Shown here one piece after another: positions 1 through 11,910 of a stretch of DNA of 64,000 bases. The notes under the pieces were generated by a model, which was not told the DNA's origin, did not search any database, and was given only the letters and a program-made list of their open reading frames with translations. The stretch is from Osmanthus fragrans (lineage: Eukaryota; Streptophyta; Magnoliopsida; Lamiales; Oleaceae): NCBI GenBank assembly GCA_019395295.1, contig CM033342.1, forward strand, positions 15,620,199-15,684,198, given 5' to 3'. Positions within the stretch are counted from its first letter, which is position 1. Each line of letters starts with the position of its first letter. The position numbers were made by a program, and so were the translations under genes.

Positions 1-3000
1 TTTCTTACTCCACGCGGACTGCGTTGAGGGTAACACAACAACATCGGTCCTTGTGCTTCTTTCGACTTTTGGCGATGAGGAAGCTGAAGAAGCATCATAT
101 TCCAAACGCTTTCTCCTGTTTGGGTTACCTTTCAACTCATCCTTCACAATATCATAGCCCTTCTTCACCAAGTCAACGGGCTTTGCTTCCTTCAATTTCA
201 GGAAGGCCAATGTAACTTTAGGAGAGATGGAAGAAACACCAGACTTAAACTTGCCAAATATTGTTTCAGCAGTATCGCTAGATTCAGATTGCTGCTTCTG
301 TCCCTTCTGCTTTTCTTCTCTAAATGCAGAATTACTTCCATCTTTGACATTTGAGCTGTGATCAGCCGATGTGCCATCTCTTTCTTGAGACTCTTGCTTT
401 CCAATACCAAAAGTTTCTTTTACCTGTATAGTAATTCAGAGAATCTTTATTATCGTTTTTTTTTTTTTTAACTTATCATTTGTGGAAGTTCATCTCTGAA
501 AATATAATTTTACAAACCTCCATTTTTGCAGCCGAAATCTTTTCCTCCACATCAGCATATACCTACAGGAGATGGAAAGCATATAAACATACAGATAGAA
601 GCTTGCAGTAGCCGCATTTGCATATATTATCAGTGGCTGTGAAAAAGCATATATGGAAGCATGTTCTTCCTGTCTTTGAATTAGCAATTTTTATTTATAT
701 TCCCGGGCCACAAGCATGCCATACACACACAATATTTATTATTTCCTGAAATTCGGACTGGTTTAATCATTTAGGTTTTGCTGTGAATATAGTCAACTGG
801 TTGAAATCTCAAAAATTGCAGCACTATTGGCTGAAAGATATGGATAATCTGCAATATATTGCAGATATGAAGAACATTTGTGCCAAGTTTTGAGAAGTTA
901 CTATAAATTGTTGACTTAAACGAGCCAGCACCTTTCTTGTTCCTAAAAGTGTGTAAAATTTTGTAATTACTAAATGAATCTCATTGCTTCATGCTAGAGT
1001 CATTAAATTACTCAACCAGATAATGGAAACTTTAAGTAATATTTATAATTACCATGTAAAAGGTAAGTTCAAATGAAATACAATGTATTTCTTTAAGCAG
1101 AACTAATGCCACCATAAGCTCTAGAGAAATAGTTCACATCCTGGATGTATAGACCCTCATAAACTTAGAAATATAGATAGTTGGGTCCCTCAAGTTATCA
1201 TGGACATTTTAGAAATGTGATGCAAAAATGTCTAACTTATTAGGTATTCATACACCCCCACACCACCCAACACTTACAAATGAGGAAATGCAAAAATATA
1301 TGACAGTAAAATCCAGTCCCTGTCCCTCTACTAGCTATATGTATTTTCGGATAAAACGGGAGCAGACTTAGGGTCCTCTAATAAATTAAACACTGCATAA
1401 ATTAAACAAGTAACTGCACAAAAATGAGTGCCCAAGCAAACATCATAACACTGCTATAGGATCTAAAAAATATCCTGGAATATTGTTACTTCCCTAGGAC
1501 ATCGACGAGAGTATGAGATATAGAAGAATAATTAAAAAGCAATAGCATACTCCCAGTGATAATTCAAGTAATCAATATAGCGTTCACCATTCACCTTGAC
1601 AAAGCCAACCACAGAATCGATAGAGAGATCTATACCTTTTTCGCCTTCTCTTCAGCCTCCATCCAAACGCCATCCACATGCTTGTACAGCTTCTCAGAAG
1701 TCTGCATAGTTCTGCATTTCGCCATTTCACCATCTCAGGGTCCCCATTGGAAATGTCTGCCAGCCTTGACATACAACAGTATGTCTCAGCCTCTAAGTAA
1801 TTAACAAGAACAGTGAAACAATAAAATGTAAATACATTAGATAATCACCTAACTTTCAAATCTTCTTTCACACCTTTCAGCTCTTCTGCTTTCTCCTTCA
1901 ATTCCTTCACGGATTGTTTTAATTCCTGGTTCCTACAGCAAAGTGAATCAGGCTACTTAAATATCCACAACATTTTAATCACCTTGAGTTACAATCTTGA
2001 TAAACACCAAGATTCAGCAATGTAGCATAGCAAACCCATCAATAATATACTGTCATGTAATGAGCCACTGGGGAAAGAAGAGAAGCAGAACCAGGTGAAG
2101 AGAAGAAGGAAATGAAGGAGGAGGAAAGGCAAACCGAAGGAACTGAAGTGACGTTTTGGTTAAATAGAACAGTGTCGTTTTGGGATAATTAGAAAGTAAT
2201 AAAATATTTAAAATCGCCTTTCATTATTGCTTCGGCAAAACACGACTTTTCTGTTTCCATTGTGCAATTTCTATTGTGCAATGGATTGATTAATTTCAGT
2301 TTCCATTTTCATCTCTTCTCAAGTTTATCATTTGTCCCTCCCCAATTCCATTTTTTTTTTTTTTTTTAATCTTAAATTTGGTTACCATTTCAGCTGATTT
2401 CAGCTGGAACATTCCATTGTCTGAGTTACAGTTATGGTGAGGATCAAAGCCGAGTTCCAACTGTGACAAATTGGTATCAGAGTAGGAGAATATAACAGGG
2501 CATTTACTAATTATGGATACAAGGGCCAAAGTTGTTGATGAACATTTGAAGAAACTAGATTTGGTGATTACTGATCTGGGTACCTCCTTCAAGGCTGTTA
2601 CCAACAGGTTGAAGAACAATCTTGAGTCCATGGATCAAAAACTCCAGGTATTTGGTCATAGGCAAAAGAAAATTGAGGATGCTATGCTGGATATGAACCA
2701 AAAGTATGAGAAATTAGTGGCCATGATGGCCCATATGTCTTCTGATCTTAAAATTGAGCAGAAAAACAAAGGAATAGAAGGATCTAAGGTTAACTTGAGG
2801 TCTGGGAGTGAGATATATACGCCCAGAACTAGTAGTAATGAGAATAGTGTTAGTACCAGAGGTGGGCTTAAGGGAAATAATAGGCTGCCTAAGATGGATT
2901 TTCCACCATTTGGGGGAGAAGGACCTAGGGAATGGCTAAGGAAAGCTAGGAAATATTTCCAACTCCTTCAAACTCCTTATGAACTTAGATTAGGAGTTGC

Positions 3001-4374
3001 AGAGATGTATTTGGAAGGGAAGGCTGATATACAACTTGGGAGGATGCTGAATGGATTAAATTCCAATTTCCCTTTTGTGGATCTTGGGACAAGATCAAAG
3101 TGAGGGGGAGAGTTGTCATGTAATGAGCCACTGGGGAAAGAAGAGAAGTAGAACCAGGTGAAGAGAAGAAGGAAAGGAGGAGGAAAGGCCAACCGAAGGA
3201 ACTGAAGTGACATCGTTTTGGTTAAATAGAATGGTGTAGTTTTGAGTTAATTAGAAAGTAATATAGTTAAAATTGCCTTTCATTATTGCTTCGGCAAAAC
3301 ACGACTTTTCTGTTTTGTGGCTATATATATAGCCATGGATGCATCGTGCCTCACAATCGGTGAAAATCTGCAATTTCTGTTGTGCAATGGATTAATTAAT
3401 TTCAGTTTTCATCTTCATCTCTTCTCAATTTTATCATTTATCCCTCCCCAATTCTTCCCCCCTCCCCCCCTTAAATTTGGTTACCATTTCAGCTGGTTTC
3501 AGCTGGAACATTCCATTGTCTGAGTTACAGTTATAGTGAGGATCAAAGCCGAGTTCCAGCCGTGACATATACAGAAGTGTGATTCAATTTTTTATAGAAC
3601 AGAAAAATTAAAGGAGAAATAGAAATGATAAAACATCCAATAGTAACCAAGAATGAATATATTTGAAATTCAAAAAGACCAAAGAGTGAAACAACACGTG
3701 AAAATACCTACTCTAAGAAGACAAAGATTCTGGGAAAAAAAATGTTCACGGAATAGAAATAATCATTAATGAGTGCCATTACTTTTTGAAGACAGAATCC
3801 TGGCAAAATGGAAAGGGGAAAAAAAAATAAACACATTTAGAAAATAATGATTGAATGAGTATCATTCACTACTTCAATACACTGAACTCTCCTTAAAGCG
3901 CCTATTAAACGAAAAGAACGTAAGGTAACATTCACATAATGACTCAGAAAGTTCGCAAATAAAAACTAATGAAGAATCCAGCAAATAAAAATTAACGAAA
4001 AATCAGCTAATAAAAATAAAATTTAACGAAGAATCCAGTAAATAAAAATAAAAATACCTGTCAACTTCACCTTTAATCTTCTTGGAGAACTCATTAAACA
4101 CGCTGAACTCGCGTCTAAATGAATACCCATTTGGCGGAACAAAACACAGATTCGTATATCCACTTGAAACCTACCCAATAATAACCATAAACCCCATAAA
4201 TTATTTAACATAAACTTATTAAAATACAATCTTTTCGCAAAAATATCAAAACCCATTATGCTATTATAAAATAAAAGAACAGAAAAGGACACACACCTGT
4301 TCAGCATCTAATAGCCGACGAAAAAGAGGGTGTTTCGAACGGAATAAATCCCGGACAAGTTTTCTGCTAGCCAT
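1..4374 (-). CDS. TIM44: TIM44, mitochondrial import inner-membrane translocase subunit (5' half, 6 exons, partial)
   Basis: Six exons join in one open frame of 273 codons: 4374-4297, 4170-4058, 1932-1849, 1711-1636, 562-518 and 423-1, running off the window. Every visible intron has GT-AG borders. The protein opens MASRKLVRDLFRSKHPLFRR, a basic presequence-like N-terminus. It continues with REFSVFNEFSKKIKGEVD, then a charged helical segment (QSVKELKEKAEELKGVKEDL), EKLYKHVDGVW and later FGKFKSG and KPVDLVKKGYDIVKDEL. This order matches plant TIM44. In that family the protein tethers mtHsp70 to the TIM23 channel on the matrix side of the inner membrane and drives presequence import. The C-terminal lipid-binding domain lies outside the window. 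The start is the first ATG in frame with the presequence. Intron 2 (4057-1933) is enlarged by an LTR element. No frame damage is seen. Confidence 0.9.
2051..2468 (+). repeat. 5' LTR of the intronic element, promoter region deleted
   Basis: Compared with the 3' LTR this copy lacks about 40 bp that include the TATA-like palindrome GGCTATATATATAGCC (present near 3318-3334). The two LTRs should have been identical at insertion, so the deletion probably came later and would silence the element. Confidence 0.85.
2513..3103 (+). CDS. Truncated gag-like protein (196 aa)
   Basis: The ATG-started ORF lies wholly between the LTRs. Residues 1-85 are charged and probably coiled coil. A linker follows, then PKMDFPPFGGEGPREWLRKA and a YFQL stretch near residue 145, and AEMYLEGKADIQLG near residue 170. 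These are the opening motifs of the plant Ty3/gypsy gag capsid region. It stops shortly afterwards, at the purine tract, so most of the capsid, the zinc knuckle and all of pol are missing. Seen: the motifs and the early stop. Inferred: a deletion derivative of a larger gypsy element, dependent on trans-acting proteins. Confidence 0.75.
   Translation: MDTRAKVVDEHLKKLDLVITDLGTSFKAVTNRLKNNLESMDQKLQVFGHRQKKIEDAMLDMNQKYEKLVAMMAHMSSDLKIEQKNKGIEGSKVNLRSGSEIYTPRTSSNENSVSTRGGLKGNNRLPKMDFPPFGGEGPREWLRKARKYFQLLQTPYELRLGVAEMYLEGKADIQLGRMLNGLNSNFPFVDLGTRSK
3114..3567 (+). repeat. 3' LTR of the intronic element
   Basis: The longer, more complete LTR (454 bp versus 418 bp). It carries the TATA-like palindrome missing from the 5' LTR and is followed directly by the TATAC duplication. 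Confidence 0.85.
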
Positions 4375-4966
4375 GGGAGGCTGTAAAAGTTATTTCTAAG
4401 CAGCCTATTTTCTTTCTTAGTCTAACAGACAGAAAAATTGGAAATTCTGTGCTCCGTTTTGCTGTAACCTTCTTGTTGTAAAGGAGGAAGAACAGGATCG
4501 AAATGATACTTGAGAAAGGAGATTGTGTTTTCCCTTGGCTGCCCTACCGGCCTACCCTAACACAAGATTTATATGGGCCTGTTTAAATCGCAGGATAGGC
4601 CATTTAGGCCTTTCCCTCCCCTTCACTTCATGACGTGAAAGAAATATTTTAGAAGGCATAAATTTCATCACTGGTCACTGAACTTTCAGCAAAAGTTTTA
4701 ATTTGTTTCAATTGGTACTTTCATTTACCCCCATTTGGCTCCCATTATAATTATTATACATTTTTTCTCTCTCTTTTTTTCAAGCATATATTTTCTAATA
4801 AAATAATATTTAACGTAAATCGAAAACCTCTCCTTCCTTCTCAACCATCTATTCTTCAAAAAAATACTATTGCAAAAATTATCCTACATAAATAAAAGAG
4901 GGAATTTGAAGTTACTATTCATAAGTTGAGCCGTTTTCGAGCCAGTCGAGCGGAGCCGAATCGTAG
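4375..4966. other. TIM44 upstream region and intergenic DNA
   Basis: About 590 bp upstream of the TIM44 start codon should contain its 5' UTR and promoter, read on the minus strand. I see no TATA box or other core element I would commit to. The stretch around 4724-4900 resembles half of the MITE family seen at 8221, 10535 and 18205 (TTTGGCTCCCAT followed by CT-rich sequence) but lacks a matching right end. Confidence 0.4.
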
Positions 4967-5241
4967 TAGTGACAATGGGTCGAGCCGGCTCTACCGATTG
5001 TCGTGGGCGAGCTCGTGAGTTCACAAGCCGATTTGAGCCGAGCCCACGAGCCTTTTTTTTTTTTTGCAACTTTTCAAGCTTTCAGCCTTTTTTGTTAAAA
5101 AAAAATTTAATTTTTGACGAGCACACAAGTTCGGCTCGTTGGGCACAATCTGTGCTAGGGCTCGTCTTTTTTACGAGGCCGAGCCGTTCGTGGCTCGTTT
5201 TTTGCGAGCTGACGAGCCGCTCGACTCTTTTGTCACCACTA
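4967..5241. mobile_element. Small TIR element rich in GAGCC/GGCTC motifs (candidate hAT-type MITE)
   Basis: The left end TAGTGACAATGGGTCGAGC is mirrored by a right end whose reverse complement reads TAGTGGTGACAAAAGAGTCG. The interior is full of GAGCCGAGC and GGCTCGT motifs on both strands around a poly-T/poly-A core. I find no convincing target-site duplication, so the limits are approximate. Confidence 0.45.
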
Positions 5242-5287
5242 TCAAGCCGTGTTCTTTTCCTTTTTTTGCCTCTTTTTTTCTTTGTTT

Positions 5288-5341
5288 ACTGCCTTTTTTG
5301 ACATATTTGCACATACTGCCTTTTTTGACATATTTGCACAT
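5288..5341. repeat. Exact 27-bp tandem duplication
   Basis: The unit ACTGCCTTTTTTGACATATT plus GCACAT occurs twice head to tail without mismatch (5288-5314 and 5315-5341), with one extra T inside the unit's homopolymer counted in both copies. No coding meaning is seen. Confidence 0.85.
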
Positions 5342-5390
5342 GTCATTATTAAATTATATTATATTATATTATTATTTAATGACATTCCCC

Positions 5391-5531
5391 TTCTTTTCTT
5401 TGCGTGTGAGAACTGAGAAGCGAGATGAGTGTCAGAAATTATTCAATTTTCTTCACTGTCATTTCTTTTCTTTGCGTGTAAGAAGGGAAATGCGTGTTAG
5501 AAATGAAATTATTCAATTTTCTTCATAGCCA
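5391..5531. repeat. Imperfect ~70-bp tandem duplication
   Basis: Both halves begin TTCTTTTCTTTGCGTGT and end with ATTATTCAATTTTCTTCA. The middle differs by several changes, so it is older than the 27-bp duplication next to it. Confidence 0.8.
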
Positions 5532-7245
5532 TATGTTTGTCTTCGTTTTCTATTTGGCAAGCAACGTACTGTCTTCCATTTACCAATAACTATCACATTT
5601 TTCATTCTTGTTACGGAGTTTCGTTTTTCATTTGGCATTTCATTCTCATTCTTCTCACTGTATTACTCAAATATTTTGGCACTTCTTCTCCGACGCACAT
5701 CTCATTCATGCACGAAGATGAATGGATAAACATGGTTTTATTTCATGGATAATTTGATTTGAATTGTGTGCATTTAGGGATGAAACTCCGATAAGAATTT
5801 AGGGTGGACTAAATGTTAGAAAAATGTCAATCATAATTTGAAATACTAGATTACCCCTTCTCATGACAGTAACTTTTGATTTTAATCTTATTTGTTTAGT
5901 TTCTACATCTAATAGTTCTATAGAATGTTAGAGACTAATACTTTTTAAAGTAGAATGAATTATTTAAATTATATTCAATTTATGAGTTTGCGTGTTGTTA
6001 GAATTGAATGTTACATTAGACCATATTGCTCGTCTTCATGATTTATGTTGTAGAGATGCTATAATTAATTGGGTGAACAAGATGATAGACCCTGCTTTGT
6101 ATAATATCACCACGACAGATAAGGCTGAACGCATCTTGGCTGTAGAAGAAAAAATAGTATTAGATTATTTAGAGAGCCTGGTGGTATGACTTCTATTGTT
6201 GTTGAAATTGTTGTAGTATTTTAGAGAGTGTATTTACTACTCATTTGTTGAAAATATTAGATGAACTTGCAAATGCTTCAAAGCTGGAAAATGATGATAG
6301 CTTCCACCAAATGACGAGTCCTGATGTGACAAAACTCTTCCATAATGGTCTCAGAGACAAACGCCTGCCTTTGGTCATTATTAAGAAGGAAACCAAAAAA
6401 GTTAACTACTTTTGTTAGTTACCTTGGTCTTTATTCATTTTGCCAGTCAAAATTTCTTTAACATCACTTTTTAAAAAAATCTCTTATTTATACATACAGT
6501 CAATTCATTAAATCAGCAATTGTTGAATTACTGTTTAAGAAAAAATATTATCTTGTCATCAACTTTACTTAAGAATGTAAGAAGTTTATGCATACCTTAA
6601 ACCTATAACAAATTGAGCATTTATTTCTATGGTGATGATGTAGATGGTGGAAACAATGCTGAGCATTTTTATTTATTGCAAGAAATATTCATTTAGATGT
6701 CATTCTTGTTGACTTTGATTTACTATATGTTTCTTTATATATTTGATACATTTACTTCTTTTGATATGAACTTGTGAGATTTATAATTGGAAAGTTCTAC
6801 TTCCTAAATATACAAAACGTCTAAATGAATAGAAATGCTGCTGAAATGGCTGCCCATGGAAGCAATACAAGAGGCTTCTACTGTAAAAACTTTATTTCAA
6901 TGTCTAAAGTATTGTCTTAAAAGTGAAATCTTGAAAAGTTGTCAATTTCCTTTAATCGAAATAATTTTAGGACATACCTACCAGTTAACAATTGATATTG
7001 AGATCTTGACAGATTTTCGTAGGATAAAGAACCCATATGAAAAATGCATATCCCAGTTCTCATTTAATTTCTACTATTTGTTGTTTGGATAATATGAGAA
7101 ACAATACCCATTTTGAGATTTAAATTACTTAAAATATTTTTTTTTTCTATTCTTCCATATCATTTCATCCAATCAAGCATTTTCTGTACTTCAATTTAGT
7201 TGGAGGCGACATGTCTTGAGCTTCAACTGCAACTTAAAAGGTATC
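5532..7245 (+). other. Possible relic exons of an unrecognised gene in intergenic DNA
   Basis: A short open stretch at 5992-6189 reads LDHIARLHDLCCRDAIINWV and continues to a GT donor-like site (GTGGTATGAC). A second stretch near 6246-6405 reads LLKILDELANASKLE and later TKLFHNGLRDKRLPL. A third possible exon at about 7201-7241 (LEATCLELQLQLKR) is bounded by TTTAG and GTATC. They share the plus strand and have protein-like composition, but I cannot join them into one gene or name a family. This may be a decayed host gene or a chance reading. Confidence 0.25.
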
Positions 7246-8036
7246 ATTTGTTTTCCTAACATTATAGTTAAGTTTATTCATTAGTAATTAATGACTCTTG
7301 TTGATTCTTCAGGATATATGTCAACAAATGCTTAACACAAATACTTTTTTTTATGTCTACGCTATTATAGAATCAACTACACTATGACACGTACCTTACA
7401 CGTGCATCTCACTAGTAATACTAAATAATGGGGGCTTAATTTCAAACTACTCGCTTTCTTAGGTTACATCACTTGTCATTCCCAAGTTGATCGAAGTTGC
7501 TTAGTTCACAACTACAACATAATGAATCTTTCATGTAATCTTTATGTGTAACTGTAGAAGTAGAAAGGGTGAAAAAAAAGAAAAAAAGTAATGTCGATAT
7601 CATTATTCCATGTTTGAACCCATTTTTTAAAATATCATTTTCCCTAAATCTAATTTTAATCACACATTTTCTCAACAAAATAATTTTACAGGTAAATATT
7701 AAACTTTTTCAAATTTTCTAATCATACAAAAAAAAAAAATACTATTACAAAACTCAATTTTCACAAAAATGGGGCTCAAACAATAGCTAAAATGTGTGAT
7801 TTTTTATTTTAATATTATTTTAACGTAGTGTAATTTAGTATGTTACGCAGCGATTACATGGATGATTTGTTGTAGTATGACTGCTAAGTAAGTGGTTTCA
7901 ATCAATTTAGGGGATAACGGGTGATAGAATGATAAATTTGGATTATTATACATATACATCAAAGTTTACATAATGTCTACGTGGCATTTCATCATTGACT
8001 ATTAAACCCTGGTGTACCTGTAGGAAAATTCGATAA
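7246..8036. other. AT-rich intergenic stretch
   Basis: No gene seen. At about 7611-7786 TTTGAACCCATTTTTTAAAA and CACAAAAATGGGGCTCAAAC form weak inverted ends like the MITE family elsewhere in the window, without a clear TSD. Confidence 0.4.
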
Positions 8037-8220
8037 ATTTTGAAAGGGTAAACAGCACAACACCTCATATCTATTAGGCAAACTGTCGAAAAATTTCCTA
8101 CCTTTTGAAAATAGCACAAAATGTCCATGTTTGAAACATTTAGTGCTAAATAGCCTTTACCATCCATTTTCTCAATAAAAGACCGTGAAATGTCGAATTT
8201 AACCCCCCGTTTAAATTTAA

Positions 8221-8410
8221 CACCTCGTTTGATTCCCATTTTTGTAAAAATGTATTTTTATCTCTCTTCTTTTCAACCACAAATTATTCATTAAAATAAT
8301 ATTTCACGTAAATTTAAAAAAAAATTCCTTATTTTTCAACCACTCATTCTCCATCAATCTACTATTCTGTAAAATACATTTTTCCATCAAAATGAAAATC
8401 AAACGGGGTG
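8221..8410. mobile_element. Harbinger-type MITE (190 bp)
   Basis: TIRs CACCTCGTTTGATTCCCATT and (reverse complement of the right end) CACCCCGTTTGATTTTCATT are flanked by TAA on both sides (8218-8220 and 8411-8413). A 3-bp TAA/TTA duplication is the PIF/Harbinger signature. It lies just inside the left TIR of the larger MULE. Confidence 0.8.
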
Positions 8411-9643
8411 TAAATAAAATAAAAAGAGAAAAAAAAAATGAAGAACTAATTATAACCATGATCCCAAAATTTTCAAAAAAATTACAAATGACTAATGAGT
8501 CCTAAATGGATAATAAAAAATTTAAAACTAAAAAAGAAAATTTGCTTTTTTTTCCTCTTCCTCTTCCACCTCCACCATTCACCACCATCACTATTATCAT
8601 CACATTCCATATCTCTCCAACTTAACTTAAAGGCAATTGAGGCAGACCCAATCTCAAGCCCCACCCCACCTCATCTCCCACAATAAGAGTTGAGATTTGT
8701 TGTCTAACTTGCTATCTACCCTATGATTCATTAATACTTCACCTTAAATTAATATGTTCAAATTTTCTCTCACTACCACTTGTGTTTAAAAATATATAGA
8801 AAATAATATGTCAATGTATCAATGAGTGGACAGCAAGTTGGACAACCAAATTTAAACATCAGATCTCAACTTCTACAATAGTGCACAGAAAATAGTGGAA
8901 AGTATACTAGAGTGAGGGAGGATGTGCATTAAATTGCTTGATTAATAGAAGGCAACTGAGTGCACAAAAAATAGTATTAAATTGCTTGATTAATACTAAT
9001 AATAATATTAATACTAAACAAATCACAAAAACGACACTCTCTCTGTGCTCTGTTGCTCCAACCAACAACTTTTCCTCCCATTTGAAAATCTCTATGTTTT
9101 TCTACGTAAAATCATCCGATTGAATCGAATGAATTTAATCCGGTATGGGGTTTTATAGTAATTTTTCTCCTTTTCTTTTTGGTGTTTTTCCCAATGTTTT
9201 AAAATCGAGCCTAGTCATTCACCCGAAAAAGTTAAAGGGTCAAGAATTAAATGGTTCAACCAAAATTTACCAGGATTGAACTAGTTGTAAGAAATTATAT
9301 ATGAAATTGACCTCCTAAGTATGCTAAGCACCAAGTGACGAGCACACTACAATAGGTGATGTAATCAATTTTGTAACCAATCATTATTTTCTACCACCTA
9401 TTATAATGTACAATGTCACCCGAGTGCTTAGCTTAATATAAAATGTAAAATGATTTACTTTTTAGATAGGATTATTTTATACTTATTAATTTTTAATGGT
9501 TATTAAATAAATAACTACAAAAATATATTTAAGAGTATATAAAATACTATTTTGTAATAGTTATTTTGTACTTCGATACTTATTTGGTAGATATTTTAAT
9601 TTTATTAAAATTAGTAAATTATAGCAAAGTATACTACATCGAG

Positions 9644-10144
9644 CATAATTATTAAAATTGGACCGGACCGGGCGGTCCGACCCAAAAACCAACAAATTGG
9701 ATTGTGATTCGGTCTGGTTACTATAATTGGTACATTTAGCAAGTGAACTAGTCAAAGATTGGTTGAACCGCTCAATATCATGGTTGAACCAGACGAATTT
9801 ATATGAAATCAGAACCGGTTCAAGGGTGAACCGGTTTATGACAGATTCAAGTGCAAATTTTTTATTCAATATGTGAAGGCAAAGATTCAAACCTTGGCAT
9901 TTGAAGTGAAATATCACATTCTTGACGATTATGGCAACATCTGAATTTGTGTCACAATGGTAAACTAACATGTATACATTTTATATTTACAAAAAATGTT
10001 CTCCTTTGTTTTAAAAAAATATTTTTTAATTAAAATTATGACCAAGCAATGACCAGTTGAACCGCTAACCCATCAATTGAACCACGACCCGAATGACCCA
10101 ATAATTTTTTCGGGTCGATGAACGAGTTAGGTCTGATAACTATG
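9644..10144. mobile_element. Non-autonomous TIR element (501 bp), hAT-like
   Basis: It begins CATAATTATTAAAATTGGAC. Its right end read in reverse is CATAGTTATCAGACC. An 8-bp duplication ACATCGAG flanks it (9636-9643 and 10145-10152). The interior is rich in GAACCGGTTCAA-like motifs. The 8-bp TSD suggests hAT, but the termini are not diagnostic and a MULE is possible. Confidence 0.65.
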
Positions 10145-10534
10145 ACATCGAGCATTGTTGTTTCTCCCTTAAGAGTAAATAATTGGGGAATAGCATTCTA
10201 TCCCACATCGAAGAACTCAACATGAAGGAAAGATGAGAAAGTCTATAAAAAAATGTCAAATTAGTCAATTAGGACATTTAGCGAGTTGAATAAATAATAT
10301 TTTTATATTAAAATTTAACCATGGAAATTGTCAAAAATGGGGACTAGTTTAACGAGTCCTGGTAAATTAGCCGAGTGATCGATTTTTATGGCAGGTTTTA
10401 AATAGAAGGTATTTCCTATGTAACCGGCTCAGAAATGAAGTTGGTTCCTGAATTTGTTGGTTGAACCGGCCGGTTTCAATAACATTGGGTTTTTTTTTCT
10501 TTCTTTTCAATCAATTTTTCACCGAGTAAATTTA

Positions 10535-10720
10535 GAGTGTGTTTGATAGAGATTATTTGAGAAAAATAAATTTTGAAATAGTGATATGATGGAAAATGTG
10601 TGGTTGAAAAAGAAGGAAAAGTTATTGATGTGATGAAAAATATTATTTTCTTGAAGAATGTGTGGTTGAAAATGAGTAGAAGAATGAGAATGAAAATGAA
10701 AATGGGAATCAAACAGGGCC
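10535..10720. mobile_element. Harbinger-type MITE (186 bp) inside the MULE left TIR
   Basis: The ends GAGTGTGTTTGATAGAGATT and (reverse complement of the right end) GGCCCTGTTTGATTCCCATT are flanked by TTA at 10532-10534 and 10721-10723. Removing the MITE plus one TTA restores the MULE terminus GAGTAAATTTAATCA, which independently supports both calls. Confidence 0.85.
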
Positions 10721-10946
10721 TTAATCATTGCTCACCCAACTTCAATTTATATTACTAGTTGTTCACCGAACTATAAAATATAACTCATTACTCACTTATC
10801 TATTCAATTACTTACCGATCCATCACCCATTTCATCTCCGTCAACTTTAATTAATGAAATGTCCCACTCATTGCTATTCACAATTTTCAAATCTTCGCCC
10901 AGATGTCCTATAAATCACCTCTAAGTAGTAGCATTCTCTCTCTCCA

Positions 10947-11910
10947 CTATAGCATATCTACTGGATAAATACGGTCGTTAGCATCTAATACCACTGCCAC
11001 GAGCATCTGACCTCCAAAAGTCCCTTTCAAGAAACACTCATCTAATCCTAAAAGCTGCCTACAACCTTCAAGGAAACCTCGCTTGCAAGCTTCTAAACAA
11101 ATATATATTCCTTGAAACCTTCCAGCATTCATGGCAATGATGCATGTAGAACCGAGATTGGTTCTCAAAATTTCAGCGGCAAAAAATCTAAGCAAGTCAA
11201 ACTGGTGCTCACCAGAACCCTCTATTAATATCCTAGCATATCTTCTAGCCCGCCACGTAGTAACATCGTTGATTGTCAACTTCAAATCATCCTTTACAGT
11301 CTTCTTAATCAATTTAGTCTTCCAGTCCGGATCTACTTTAAAAGTCTACAAATACCTCTTAGTTATATACTTAGCAGTACAATGCCTATTTGTTATTTTT
11401 CTCGTACATGTGTGCTCTGAATTCTTAGACTTTATTTGCACACAACCAAGCACTTTATTCAACGACGCCCAAATCCTGAATTTACAATTGTCTTTTTTTG
11501 CATATGGCATGTGCCCTCTCATCATCATTCGGCCGAAATCTAAAATTGTGCCTAGTTGCAACCCCATGATTCCTAACAGCTTGTTTAAACTTCTCAATAT
11601 TTTTGAACTCCTTCCCAACCTCTAACCGTGGGTCATACTTTTCATTTTCAACGTCATAAATGGTGAAGCGATAATTCTTCTCTTCACTAGAAGAATTATC
11701 AGTATGCAATTCTTCCTCACTAGGACAATAACCATCATCATTTTCTAACTCCTCTATACCTGCAACCTCAAAGTCAACTGTTGGGTCTGCATTAAATCCC
11801 ACCACAATAGGTTCAGGTGCATTCCGGTCAAATTGGAAACCATCATCATCTGAATCATTCAAATGACATTCGAGAAGTATCCATTCCTCTTCTTCAAAGG
11901 TCAGGTCTGC
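10947..11910 (-). pseudogene. MULE (MuDR-type) transposase, frameshifted and truncated
   Basis: Read from 11910 downward. An acidic N-terminal segment is followed by LEVGKEFKNIEKFKQAVRNH, the start of the MuDR N-terminal domain, and FRPNDDERAHAICKK. At the T7 run near 11490 the frame shifts, then continues DNCKFRIWASLN. A TAG stop interrupts at about 11345, after YITKRYL. The same frame resumes (VDPDWKTKLIKKTVKDDLKL) into the start of the catalytic region, with RFQGIYICLEACKRGFLEGC and LGLDECFLKGTFGG. It ends right after RIYPVDM. The family normally runs several hundred residues further and includes the DDE triad and SWIM zinc finger. The first Asp is in GLDECFLKG, while the other catalytic residues are absent. 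No active enzyme is expected. Confidence 0.85.

Larger units (their letters stand above)
2051..3567 (+). mobile_element. Non-autonomous Ty3/gypsy-like LTR retrotransposon in TIM44 intron 2
   Basis: Two direct LTRs (2051-2468 and 3114-3567) begin TGTCATG and end GTGACA. The element is flanked by the 5-bp duplication TATAC at 2046-2050 and 3568-3572. Just inside the 5' LTR is TTGGTATCAGAG, the usual initiator-Met tRNA primer site. A purine tract (GTGAGGGGGAGAG) precedes the 3' LTR. Only about 645 bp lie between the LTRs, encoding a truncated gag, so the element cannot move alone. It sits antisense to TIM44, in an intron, so the coding frame is untouched. Confidence 0.9.

Noticed and set aside
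198..410. Separate minus-strand ORF beginning MVLESKSLKK
   Set aside because: It is an out-of-frame shadow of TIM44 exon 6, which is open in the frame joined by splice sites.
9189..10490. A larger TIR element with ends CCCAATGTTTTAAAATCGAG and GGTTTCAATAACATTGGG
   Set aside because: The inverted match is short and I find no convincing target duplication; the better-supported element 9644-10144 lies inside it.
11131..11625. 164-codon plus-strand ORF over the MULE transposase
   Set aside because: It is antisense to the clear MuDR transposase motifs and has no motif of its own.
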